From: Oscillospiraceae bacterium
GTDB lineage: Bacteria > Bacillota_A > Clostridia > Oscillospirales > CAG-272
Reading direction: 5' to 3'
DNA: 22,446 bases
Assembly (NCBI GenBank): GCA_015064195.1
Contig: SVSO01000020.1
Coordinates: 1-22,446 of the forward strand
Below are positions 13,438 to 20,667 of this stretch, in pieces (positions within the stretch are counted from its first letter, which is position 1; the number at the start of each line of letters is the position of its first letter). The notes below the pieces were generated by a model. The model was given only the letters and a program-made list of their open reading frames with translations. It had not been told where the DNA came from and ran no database searches. The position numbers and the translations under genes were made by a program.

Positions 13438-15774
13438 ATGGATAAGAAAGTTCTCACCCTCGATGGAAGCTGGAAATTCAGCTTTACCTTCGACAATAAG
13501 CAGTATCAGGCCGAAGCTCCCGTTCCCGGCAATGTGGAGCCTGTGCTTCAAAAGCTGGGGCTGGTGGATGATTATCTCCCCGCAGACAGCATTTACGCCA
13601 CAGAGCAGTTTGACACCGTGGACGACTGGACCTACACCACCACCTTCGATCTTCCCGAGCTTGCAGAGGGCTGGAAGCGTGAGCTGGTATTCGACGGCAT
13701 CGACACCATCGCCGAGATCTACTTAAACGGCGAAAAGCTGGGCGACTGCGAAAATATGCATATGCAGTACCGCTTCGACATCGCGGACAAGTGTAGATCC
13801 GCCGGCAACGAGCTGACCGTCGTCATCCGCAGTGTGGATCTGTGGTCACGCGCCCATTCCCGGGACGAATTCGGTATGCCCCACGGCGGCATGGGCTTTT
13901 ACGATTCCCAGACCTATGTGCGCAAGGCCCGCCATCAGTGGGGCTGGGACAATGCGCCCCGTCTCATCACCTCCGGCATCGTCCGTTCTGTCACGGTAGA
14001 GGATCTGCCGCCCAAGCGCTTCACCGATGTGTATGTTTACACCAACGCTGTGAGCGAGTCCACGATCAGCATGGGCATCTCCTACAACTATCTGACGGAT
14101 GCGCCCTCTCTGCGGGATCTCACCCTCCGCGTTTCCATGCTGGACGGCGAGGAGATCCTTCACACGGCCAGCCATCACTCCTATTTCACTCAGGGCCTGC
14201 ATCGTCTCTCCCTCGGCCGTGACAAATTCAAGCTCTGGTGGCCGTCGGGCTACGGTGAGCCGCAGCTGTACACCATGCGCCTCGAAATGCTGGAGGGCGG
14301 CGAAGTGACCGCTGTTTATGAGACAAAGGTGGGTCTGCGCACGCTGAATACCATCCACACCAACGACATGGATGCGGACGGAAACGGCGAATTCGTATTC
14401 CTCGTCAACAACGAAAAAGTCTTCATCCGCGGCGCAAACTGGAAGCCTCTGTCTCCCATGGCATCCGAGGCCGACGTGCGCACACGGGAAGGCAAAGCCC
14501 TCGCTGAGCTGACCAACCTCAACTGCAACATGGTGCGCATCTGGGGCGGCGGCATCTACGAGGACGAAGCATTCTTCGATTACTGCGACAGCCACGGCAT
14601 CATGGTATGGCAGGACTTCATGTTCGCCTGCGAGATCCCGCCTACGGATGAAGCATTCTGCCGCCTTGTATCGAAGGAAGCAGTGCAGATCATCAAAAAG
14701 CAGCGCAATCATGCATCCATGGCCATCTGGTGCGGTGACAATGAGAACGACCAGAATCTCGGCGGATGGGGCTCGGCCATGAGCAATCAGCGGCCCTCCC
14801 ATTCGGTCATCAGCCGCCGCATTCTCCGCGACGCGGTGCTGCATTTCGATCCCTATCGGGATTATGTGGACAGCTCCCCCGTTTATTCCGACGAATACGC
14901 CGCTCTGCGCGGCAAGGACGGCCGCTATCCCACGGAAATGCATCTCTACCCCAACTCCCTCACCTTCGGCGATTCTCTGCGGAACTGCCGCTCCAAGCTC
15001 ATCGGCGAGACCGGCCCCATCAATTTCAACGCCATCGCGCCGAATGACGCCATCTATGAGCGGGAAAAGGCACGCATGGAGCGTCTGTGGGATTCCCCGT
15101 GGCTCGGCTCCAACGGTGCGCATCAGAACGACGGCTATTTCACTGTATGGCGCAATACCGGCAAGGATAACTGTCTGCGCCGCTACGGACGGGACTTCAC
15201 CTTCGCTGAGTGGAAGGATTATACCCTCGCCATCAACATCATCTGCGCGGAGATCTTCAAGGATGTCCTCGAATACAGCCGCATCGTCAAGTGGTCGAAA
15301 ACCGGCATCATCTGGTGGTCGCTCTACGATATGTGGCCCATGGCGTTCAACTATTCGGTCATCGACTGCGACGGCAATTACAAGCTGCCCGCACACTGGA
15401 TCCGCCAGTCCCAGCAGGCATTTCTCCTCGCCGCATCGCGGGTGGAGATCGGCGGCGAGATGTCCCTCTACGCCGCAAACGATACGCTGACCGATCACAA
15501 GGTGAGCTACACCGTCACCGCCTACGGAAGCGACTGCCAGCCCCGCACCATCGCATCGGGCATTGTTTCGCAGACGAAAAATTCCACCAGCCTCATCCAG
15601 CGCATCGCCGAGCCGGAATCCCCCGAGCTGTGGATCATCCGTTGGGAGGAGGACGGCAAGGTTTCCTACAACCACGCCTTCACCGGCTGGACAGCATATG
15701 AGACTATGCGCGAATGGGTGAAGATCATCGGCCGCGAGTGCGGATTCCTTGACGGTATTCTGGAGCTGAAATAG
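13438..15774 (+). CDS. beta-mannosidase-like glycoside hydrolase, GH2
   Basis: 778 residues from ATG 13438, with AAGGAGG seven bases upstream. The N-terminal sugar-binding jelly roll begins LDGSWKFSF and includes ELVFDGIDTIAEIYLNGEKL. An Ig-like domain follows, then the TIM barrel: IRGANWKPL, NMVRIWGGGIYEDEAFFDYC, IMVWQDFMFAC. Predicted acid/base is Glu436 in WCGDNEN, and the predicted nucleophile is Glu524 in LIGETGP. These motifs match beta-mannosidases. No signal peptide, so it probably cleaves imported beta-mannosides, for example N-glycan core Man-beta-1,4-GlcNAc or mannan oligomers, in the cytoplasm. Last gene of the operon. No clear hairpin follows; only 76 bases separate it from the convergent AraC gene. 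Confidence 0.92.
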   Translation: MDKKVLTLDGSWKFSFTFDNKQYQAEAPVPGNVEPVLQKLGLVDDYLPADSIYATEQFDTVDDWTYTTTFDLPELAEGWKRELVFDGIDTIAEIYLNGEKLGDCENMHMQYRFDIADKCRSAGNELTVVIRSVDLWSRAHSRDEFGMPHGGMGFYDSQTYVRKARHQWGWDNAPRLITSGIVRSVTVEDLPPKRFTDVYVYTNAVSESTISMGISYNYLTDAPSLRDLTLRVSMLDGEEILHTASHHSYFTQGLHRLSLGRDKFKLWWPSGYGEPQLYTMRLEMLEGGEVTAVYETKVGLRTLNTIHTNDMDADGNGEFVFLVNNEKVFIRGANWKPLSPMASEADVRTREGKALAELTNLNCNMVRIWGGGIYEDEAFFDYCDSHGIMVWQDFMFACEIPPTDEAFCRLVSKEAVQIIKKQRNHASMAIWCGDNENDQNLGGWGSAMSNQRPSHSVISRRILRDAVLHFDPYRDYVDSSPVYSDEYAALRGKDGRYPTEMHLYPNSLTFGDSLRNCRSKLIGETGPINFNAIAPNDAIYEREKARMERLWDSPWLGSNGAHQNDGYFTVWRNTGKDNCLRRYGRDFTFAEWKDYTLAINIICAEIFKDVLEYSRIVKWSKTGIIWWSLYDMWPMAFNYSVIDCDGNYKLPAHWIRQSQQAFLLAASRVEIGGEMSLYAANDTLTDHKVSYTVTAYGSDCQPRTIASGIVSQTKNSTSLIQRIAEPESPELWIIRWEEDGKVSYNHAFTGWTAYETMREWVKIIGRECGFLDGILELK

Positions 15775-15850
15775 GAAAATGTGTGATCATTCAGCCTGAT
15801 TTCGGCGAATTTTATCGGATGGAATCCATCGCCGGACACGCTTTGGCCGG

Positions 15851-16735
15851 TCATTCACCGCCTGTTCCATCGTTCCGGTGGTTCAGGCGGTATTCGCCCG
15901 GCGATTCACCGGTATGTGCGCGGAACACGCGGAAAAAGGTGCGCACACAGTCATAGCCGACCACGGACGAAACAGCTTCCACGCTGTCATCGGTGGTCTG
16001 GAGCAGCCGCGTTGCCTCTCGGATGCGCAGGGTATCGATGTATCGCTTGACGCCCACGCCCGTTTTTGCGGTGAACAGCTTGGACAATGCGCTCTGGGAA
16101 TAACCGAACATCCGGCAGAGCTGCTCCGTATTCAGCGCGGGATTGTTGTAGTTGGAATAGATATATTTCATAATATTCACATCCGCATAGGCGCATTGTG
16201 CATCCACCAGCGATTCGGCCATGCGGTCATAGCACAGGGCCATAATAGAACCGGCAAGCAGATTCAGCCGCGGGAGATACGTTTTATCCCGCGGCATTTC
16301 CATTGGGGCAGAGCCGTTGGGCAGATTTTCAAGATGGGGGATCTTCCGGTAGATCCGGTACAGCTCCGTGACCAAGGCCGTGATGATGCCGCCCTCGTCG
16401 CGGATCGCCTCCCCCGGTGTCTGACCGATGCCGAAGCTGAGGGATGGCGGCAGACAGTTCGGCGGCAGATAGGCGAGCCACTGCATCGCGTCCACCTTCA
16501 GAACATCGTGAATCACGCCGCTGTTGATGATCAGGAATTCGCCCGCATTTACGGTTATTTCCCGGAATTTGCGCGCGCCGTCGTACAGCCCCACCACGGA
16601 TTTTCCCGAAAGAAGCATCAGAAGCTCGATATTGTAATGCATATGCTGCTTGGAATAATGATTCGGCGTTCCCGCTCCCGGAAAACACACCGGTATGCTG
16701 TAGCTGTCCCGCATCGGCTCATAGTTCCAATCCAT
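15851..16735 (-). CDS. AraC family transcriptional regulator 3
   Basis: The start at 16735 (MDWNYEPMRDSY) is preferred because AAAGGAGA is 6-7 bases upstream. A further ATG five codons earlier contains that site. About 294 residues. The cupin sensor has HMHYNIELLMLLSGKSVVGL and AGEFLIINSGVIHDV. The C-terminal double helix-turn-helix has LNTEQLCRMFGYSQSALSKL and VEAVSSVVGYDCVRTFFRVF, ending SPGEYR. It is not close to regulators 1 and 2. It is divergent from the solute-binding protein gene, with overlapping promoters and a direct repeat between them, so it very likely controls that gene and itself. Confidence 0.92.
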   Translation of the reverse strand: MDWNYEPMRDSYSIPVCFPGAGTPNHYSKQHMHYNIELLMLLSGKSVVGLYDGARKFREITVNAGEFLIINSGVIHDVLKVDAMQWLAYLPPNCLPPSLSFGIGQTPGEAIRDEGGIITALVTELYRIYRKIPHLENLPNGSAPMEMPRDKTYLPRLNLLAGSIMALCYDRMAESLVDAQCAYADVNIMKYIYSNYNNPALNTEQLCRMFGYSQSALSKLFTAKTGVGVKRYIDTLRIREATRLLQTTDDSVEAVSSVVGYDCVRTFFRVFRAHTGESPGEYRLNHRNDGTGGE

Positions 16736-16750
16736 AGCGTCTCCTTTCAT

Positions 16751-16781
16751 AAATTGTCATAATTGAAATGCAAACTGTCAT
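16751..16781. promoter_or_regulatory. AraC-type direct repeat between araC-3 and the solute-binding protein gene
   Basis: AAATTGTCAT (16751-16760) and AAACTGTCAT (16772-16781) match at 9 of 10 bases with a 21-base period. The second copy touches the plus-strand -35 and also lies at the start of the minus-strand araC-3 transcript. Binding could thus activate the lipoprotein gene and block araC-3. Confidence 0.78.
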
Positions 16782-16809
16782 TGCAATTATACCATTTTTG
16801 CGCTATAAT
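16781..16809 (+). promoter_or_regulatory. promoter of the solute-binding lipoprotein gene
   Basis: TTGCAA (16781-16786), 17-base spacer, TATAAT (16804-16809). It lies directly after the AraC-type repeat. Confidence 0.85.
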
Positions 16810-16814
16810 GTCAA
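16786..16814 (-). promoter_or_regulatory. promoter of araC-3, superimposed on the lipoprotein promoter
   Basis: On the minus strand, TTGACA (16814-16809), 17-base spacer, TATAAT (16791-16786), with extended -10 TG: a full consensus promoter. Its -10 overlaps the opposing -35 by one base and its -35 overlaps the opposing -10 by one base, so both cannot be occupied at once. Confidence 0.88.
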
Positions 16815-16846
16815 TAGCAGAAGAAAATTTATAAAGGAGAATGCAT

Positions 16847-18304
16847 ATGAACAAGTCAACCATCCGCTTTCTGACAGCCATTCTGGCACTCAGCCTGACC
16901 TTCGGCATTGGTACATCCTGCGGCGGCGATGCACCGGTTTCCGGTGACACCACGACGACCGTTGCAGCAGAGACTGCCGATCCCAACGCACCGGATATTC
17001 CCGATGATCTCAATTTCGGCGGCAAAACAGTCAATATCTTTAACTTTGACTCCGGATCATGGAACAATCAGCTCGTCGCCGAATCCCAGAACGGTGAGGT
17101 TCTCAATGATGCCATTTACGCGGCACAGATTGCAGTTGAGGAGCGGCTGAATGTCACCCTTTCGGAATACCGTGGGGAAGGCGACTGGTCAGGCGCGTTT
17201 TCCGAGGCGCAGAAGATACTCGCCGCAGGTGACGATGCCTACCACATCTACTTTCAGGTAGACCGCAATGCACTCATCATGGCACAGGAAGGCTACCTCG
17301 AACCTTTGCAGAATATGCCTTATGTTGACCTCGACCGCGAATACTGGGCACAGTCGGTCAATCACGACCTCTCTATCGCCGGCAATCTTTACTTCTCTTA
17401 CGGTGACTTCAATCTGACCGGCTATGAGTGTGTAAATGCGCTGCTGGTCAATAAATCTATGATCACCGACTTCGGCCTCGGCAATCATTACGACATGGTT
17501 CTCGACGGCTCCTGGACGCTCGATGTGATGAACAACAATATGCTGACTGTCGCACAGGATCTCAACGGTGACAACAAGTACGATGATCAGGACCGCTACG
17601 GCATCACCTCGCACAACAAGCAGGTTCTCCCCAACTTCTGGATCGCGGCAGGTCTCCGCTCCATTGAGAAGAATGATGAAGACCTCCCGGTATTTGCACT
17701 CCCCGGCAACGAGGCCTTCGCAGTGCTCTACGACCGTATCCTCAGCATGATGTATGACAATCCTGTCTACTTCAACTCCAAAGTGTATCCGGATTACGCC
17801 AACAACACGCTCTTCATAAACGGTCAGTCTCTCTACAACATTGTCCGTATTGCATTTATGAGATTCTACCGCGATATGGACTACGACTACGCGATTATTC
17901 CATATCCCAAGGCGGACAAAGCACAGACGGATTACTACAGCCGTTTTGAGGGCGGTGCCGTCAACTTCACGCCCAAGCTCTGCGTGGATAAGGAGCTTGC
18001 CGGTGCTGTCATGGAGCAGATGGCTTATGAATATCAAAAAACCGTTATACCCGCGTATTACGATGTCGTACTCAAGAACAAGTACACACGCGATGAAAAA
18101 TCCGTTGAAATGCTGGATATCATCTACGAGAACCGTATTTGCGATCTGGGTGATACCATTTGGTCGAATGCCATCCGTGATGGCGTATTTGCCGGAAAAT
18201 TTGATAGAAACGACCGCAATCTCCAGAGCACCATTTCCTCTATGACACCCAAGGTGGAAAACACGATCAGTCAGGCAATCGAAGCATTCAACGCCATCGA
18301 ATAG
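16847..18304 (+). CDS. extracellular solute-binding lipoprotein, orphan
   Basis: 485 residues. The ATG at 16847 is chosen over 16841 because AAAGGAGA ends directly before the latter. The signal peptide is MNKSTIRFLTAILALSLTFG, with a probable lipidated Cys25 (GIGTSC, a non-ideal lipobox) and a Thr-rich linker. The mature part starts FGGKTVNIFNFDSGSWNNQL, then NDAIYAAQIAVEERLNVTL, typical of a large clostridial family of carbohydrate-type solute-binding proteins. No permease or ATPase gene is adjacent, so it must share a transporter encoded elsewhere or act as a binding or sensing protein. Regulated by AraC regulator 3, by inference from the shared intergenic region. No hairpin follows; the phosphoesterase promoter lies directly after its stop. 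Confidence 0.88.
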   Translation: MNKSTIRFLTAILALSLTFGIGTSCGGDAPVSGDTTTTVAAETADPNAPDIPDDLNFGGKTVNIFNFDSGSWNNQLVAESQNGEVLNDAIYAAQIAVEERLNVTLSEYRGEGDWSGAFSEAQKILAAGDDAYHIYFQVDRNALIMAQEGYLEPLQNMPYVDLDREYWAQSVNHDLSIAGNLYFSYGDFNLTGYECVNALLVNKSMITDFGLGNHYDMVLDGSWTLDVMNNNMLTVAQDLNGDNKYDDQDRYGITSHNKQVLPNFWIAAGLRSIEKNDEDLPVFALPGNEAFAVLYDRILSMMYDNPVYFNSKVYPDYANNTLFINGQSLYNIVRIAFMRFYRDMDYDYAIIPYPKADKAQTDYYSRFEGGAVNFTPKLCVDKELAGAVMEQMAYEYQKTVIPAYYDVVLKNKYTRDEKSVEMLDIIYENRICDLGDTIWSNAIRDGVFAGKFDRNDRNLQSTISSMTPKVENTISQAIEAFNAIE

Positions 18305-18307
18305 GGC

Positions 18308-18336
18308 TTGACAAACCGCAGATTTTGTGCTACAAT
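18308..18336 (+). promoter_or_regulatory. promoter of the phosphoesterase gene
   Basis: TTGACA (18308-18313), 17-base spacer, TACAAT (18331-18336), with extended -10 TG. The -35, spacer and -10 match the abrB promoter at 25 of 29 positions. Confidence 0.85.
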
Positions 18337-18371
18337 ATCAGGGAAATCTTACCGGACAGGAGCGATTACCT

Positions 18372-19202
18372 ATGAATACCTTAAAAACCGAGCTTACCAT
18401 CGGCCTTGACGCGCCGGTGACGCTTCTTCACATCAGCGATACCCATCTGGCGCTGGCGGACGAGCGTGACTGTGAGCGCAAACGGGAGCTTGCCGAACGC
18501 CGTGCGCCCAGCTTCCGCAGAGCCGAGGAGATGCTGCAGGCCGCTTCGCAGATGCAGAAGGAGACGGGGCATCTCATCATCCACACCGGCGATCTGCTGG
18601 ACTTTGTGTCCGAGGCGAATCTTGACCGCGCAAAGGCATTCGTCACGGAAAACGACGTTTTTTTCGCGGCGGGCAATCACGAATTCAGCCAGTATGTGGG
18701 CGAAGCTTTCGAGGATGCGGATTACCGCAATCAGAGTCTTGCCAAGGTGCAGGCGGCGTTTGCGAATGACATCCGGTTCGCATCCCGCATTGTGGGCGGC
18801 GTGAATCTGGTGGCCATTGACGACGGATATTATCTGTTCGACGGGGAGTTTCTCCCCCGCCTGAAAGCCGAAGCCGCCAAGGGTCTGCCCATCATCCTGC
18901 TCATGCACAATCCGCTGTTTGAAGAAAAGCTGTACGATGTGATGATGGAGCGCGACCGTGCGAAGGTGGCCTATCTCACGGCAACGCCCCTGCCGCTGAT
19001 GGCGCACTACAGCGAATACCGCCTCCGCCAGCAGACCGCCGATGAAGCGACACTGGCCATGGTGGACTACATCAAATCCGAGCCCCTCATCCAAGCCATC
19101 ATCGCCGGCCATCTCCACTTCGACTACGAAGGCATGGTGACGGATACCCTGCCGCAGATCGTGACAGGCACGACGACGGTGCGGGAGATTTTGGTGAAGT
19201 GA
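18372..19202 (+). CDS. calcineurin-like metallophosphoesterase
   Basis: 276 residues, start ATG 18372 with AGGAG ten bases upstream. All family blocks are present in order: DTH (Asp23, His25), GDLLD (Asp74), GNHE (Asn102, His103), MHNP (His179) and GHLH (His247, His249). They form a two-metal active site. No signal peptide. The substrate is unknown: members cleave phosphomonoesters, cyclic nucleotides or other phosphodiesters. It has its own strong promoter and terminator, so it is monocistronic and not functionally tied to the lipoprotein gene upstream. Confidence 0.92.
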   Translation: MNTLKTELTIGLDAPVTLLHISDTHLALADERDCERKRELAERRAPSFRRAEEMLQAASQMQKETGHLIIHTGDLLDFVSEANLDRAKAFVTENDVFFAAGNHEFSQYVGEAFEDADYRNQSLAKVQAAFANDIRFASRIVGGVNLVAIDDGYYLFDGEFLPRLKAEAAKGLPIILLMHNPLFEEKLYDVMMERDRAKVAYLTATPLPLMAHYSEYRLRQQTADEATLAMVDYIKSEPLIQAIIAGHLHFDYEGMVTDTLPQIVTGTTTVREILVK

Positions 19203-19207
19203 ATAGG

Positions 19208-19238
19208 AAAACGGTAAGCCGAATGGCTTACCGTTTTT
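19208..19238. terminator. bidirectional terminator, left hairpin of the islet
   Basis: AAAACGGTAAGCC (19208-19220), loop GAAT, GGCTTACCGTTTT (19225-19237), then T. The 13-base stem carries A/T ends usable in both directions. It serves the phosphoesterase and the convergent membrane-protein gene. The stem core GGTAAGCC/GGCTTACC recurs at 20639-20658. Confidence 0.92.
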
Positions 19239-19241
19239 AAG

Positions 19242-20243
19242 TTATTTGAGAAATGTATCATAAAACTGAATATCTCGGATGTCCTGTGCAACTCGATTAT
19301 TGAATGCCAGCAATTGATTTTGCTCCCGCTGAACAGCCTGTATATTACCCGAAGATTGAACAACGGCTTGCGAACAGCTGCTGATTTCACGGCAAAGCTG
19401 GGAAGCAATGGAATTGGATTCGCTTATGGCTTCAAATAACATGAATTGGTTGCTCTGGATCTGATCCAGTTTTTCAGCAATAGAATCCAGCTTATCGAGG
19501 ATCAGATTGGCGCGCAATTCCGACTCATAAATATTATATGCACCTTCATGTCCCTCTAAGCCGTTGCAACGCCCTGATTCCAGATATTCACAGAACATGG
19601 CGACGGGAACCAGTGAGCGATATTTTTTAAAAACGATCCCCGGCGCATATGCTTTTTCGATCACTGCATCCAGATCGTTTCGCTCCTTCAGCAGTTCATC
19701 CCACTGTTTTCTCAATTCGTTTGCAAATTTCAACAGAGTACGCTTATACTCCTCACACTCATATTCAGCATCCCGACATTCCTGATTATATCGATTCTGC
19801 GCTTCGGCATACTGTTTGTTGAGTGTATCCACTTGCGCAAGATACTCCTGATACGCTAACTCTTTTTTCTTGTTTTGCGATGCAATCACTGCTGCGACAA
19901 CAATAATCGCGCCCCACACCTGACAAGTCGCCACAACAGCCATAGCAATCGTTGATAGATCACCTCCCAACGCTGATGCCAACACCATAACTGCTACAAT
20001 AAAAATGATTGCAATGACAATACCGGCAGTCATCACCTGCTTTGGTGTATACTTTGCTTTCGGCGGTTGTTCCGGCATATGCGGAGGGTATACACGGCGT
20101 GGATATTCCGGCTGCAGCGTTGAAGATTTATTTTCAATTGTCTGAATATTATTGATAATATTATGCATTGTCACCGTGTATGTATACCTGTGTTTTTCCA
20201 GCGTTAATACGCTTCTCAAATATTCCCGTAAATTGATATCCAT
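19242..20243 (-). CDS. two-TM coiled-coil protein of unknown function
   Basis: 333 residues, ribosome site GAGGTGG. I do not recognise a named family. Visible parts: a soluble N-terminal 70 residues with a Pro-rich stretch (YPPHMPEQPP), TM1 about 71-91, TM2 about 96-121, and a Lys/Glu/Gln-rich coiled coil about 123-195. A Cys-containing block YRSLVPVAMFCEYLESGRC, then LEGHEGAYNIYESELR, spans 208-244, and a second coiled region about 246-325 is rich in Gln and Ser. The 208-244 block looks like a conserved core that I associate with uncharacterised Firmicutes proteins. Base composition is visibly less GC-rich than the flanks. Divergent from an XRE regulator with shared operators, so repressed by it in all likelihood. 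Confidence 0.8.
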   Translation of the reverse strand: MDINLREYLRSVLTLEKHRYTYTVTMHNIINNIQTIENKSSTLQPEYPRRVYPPHMPEQPPKAKYTPKQVMTAGIVIAIIFIVAVMVLASALGGDLSTIAMAVVATCQVWGAIIVVAAVIASQNKKKELAYQEYLAQVDTLNKQYAEAQNRYNQECRDAEYECEEYKRTLLKFANELRKQWDELLKERNDLDAVIEKAYAPGIVFKKYRSLVPVAMFCEYLESGRCNGLEGHEGAYNIYESELRANLILDKLDSIAEKLDQIQSNQFMLFEAISESNSIASQLCREISSCSQAVVQSSGNIQAVQREQNQLLAFNNRVAQDIRDIQFYDTFLK

Positions 20244-20280
20244 TGTTCCACCTCATGATTCGTTTTGAAAGTCCACTATT

Positions 20281-20309
20281 AGTATACCATAGTATTTGAT
20301 AAAAGTCAA
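20281..20309 (-). promoter_or_regulatory. promoter of the two-TM protein gene
   Basis: On the minus strand, TTGACT (20309-20304), 17-base spacer, TATACT (20286-20281), with extended -10 TG. It overlaps the opposing XRE promoter and the AGTATTTG repeats. Confidence 0.85.
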
Positions 20310-20341
20310 GTATTTGTTATAAAATAGTATTTGAATATTTG
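20291..20341. promoter_or_regulatory. AGTATTTG operator repeats between the divergent genes
   Basis: AGTATTTG occurs at 20291-20298, 20309-20316 and 20326-20333, with a fourth variant AATATTTG at 20334-20341. The first three are 18 and 17 bases apart. They cover the -35/-10 regions of both promoters, as expected for operators of the XRE protein encoded next to them. Confidence 0.72.
20296..20323 (+). promoter_or_regulatory. promoter of the XRE regulator gene
   Basis: TTGATA (20296-20301), 16-base spacer, TATAAA (20318-20323) with TG at 20315-20316. It lies inside the operator cluster. Confidence 0.7.
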
Positions 20342-20358
20342 ACTATGTGAGGTATACC

Positions 20359-20643
20359 ATGATGCTCAACGAAACGATCAAAGCACTGAGGCAGTCTTTT
20401 CATCTGAGTCAGGTGGAGCTTGCAAAGGCGCTGGGGGTGTCCAAACAGTGCGTGTCCAACTGGGAAAATGATAACATCCAGCCATCCATCGATATGCTGG
20501 TACGGCTGGCGGGATTTTTTCATGTCACCTGTGATTATTTACTGGGGCTGGAGCGCACACAGCTCGTGGATGTGAGCGGGCTTTCCGATACGGAGATCGC
20601 CCACATCAAGCTGCTCATCAGCGATCTGAAAACGAAAGGGTAA
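20359..20643 (+). CDS. XRE family transcriptional regulator
   Basis: About 94 residues. GTGAGG at 20347-20352 is the ribosome site, so the start is ATG 20359 or, equally possible, 20362. Residues about 5-60 are an XRE/Cro HTH: IKALRQSFHLSQVELAKALG, VSKQCVSNWENDNIQPSIDM, CDYLLGLE. A short C-terminal tail (LSDTEIAHIKLLISDLK) may dimerise. Its promoter overlaps AGTATTTG repeats and the divergent promoter of the two-TM protein, so it probably represses both. The stop codon lies inside the 20630-20667 hairpin. Confidence 0.92.
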   Translation: MMLNETIKALRQSFHLSQVELAKALGVSKQCVSNWENDNIQPSIDMLVRLAGFFHVTCDYLLGLERTQLVDVSGLSDTEIAHIKLLISDLKTKG

Positions 20644-20667
20644 GCCTCAAGGCTTACCCTTTCGTTT
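20630..20667. terminator. bidirectional terminator, right hairpin of the islet
   Basis: AAACGAAAGGGTAAGCC (20630-20646), loop TCAA, GGCTTACCCTTTCGTTT (20651-20667). The 17-base perfect stem spans the stop of the XRE gene and the last codons of the convergent membrane-protein gene. The core GGTAAGCC/GGCTTACC equals that of the hairpin at 19208-19238. Confidence 0.88.

Noticed and set aside
12592..13551. A 319-codon antisense frame over the aldolase
   Set aside because: Shadow of the aldolase, with no ribosome site or recognisable domain.
13846..15675. A 609-codon open frame antisense to the beta-mannosidase
   Set aside because: It is a by-product of GC-rich codon bias on the real strand; it shows no family motifs and no ribosome site, while the GH2 protein is unmistakable.
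15775..15850. A terminator between the mannosidase and AraC-3
   Set aside because: Only short CCGG-type matches occur; there is no convincing stem followed by a T-run.
20290..20341. The AGTATTTG repeats as a CRISPR-like array
   Set aside because: Units are only 8 bases, spacers are 9-10 bases, and they sit on promoters; operators explain them better.
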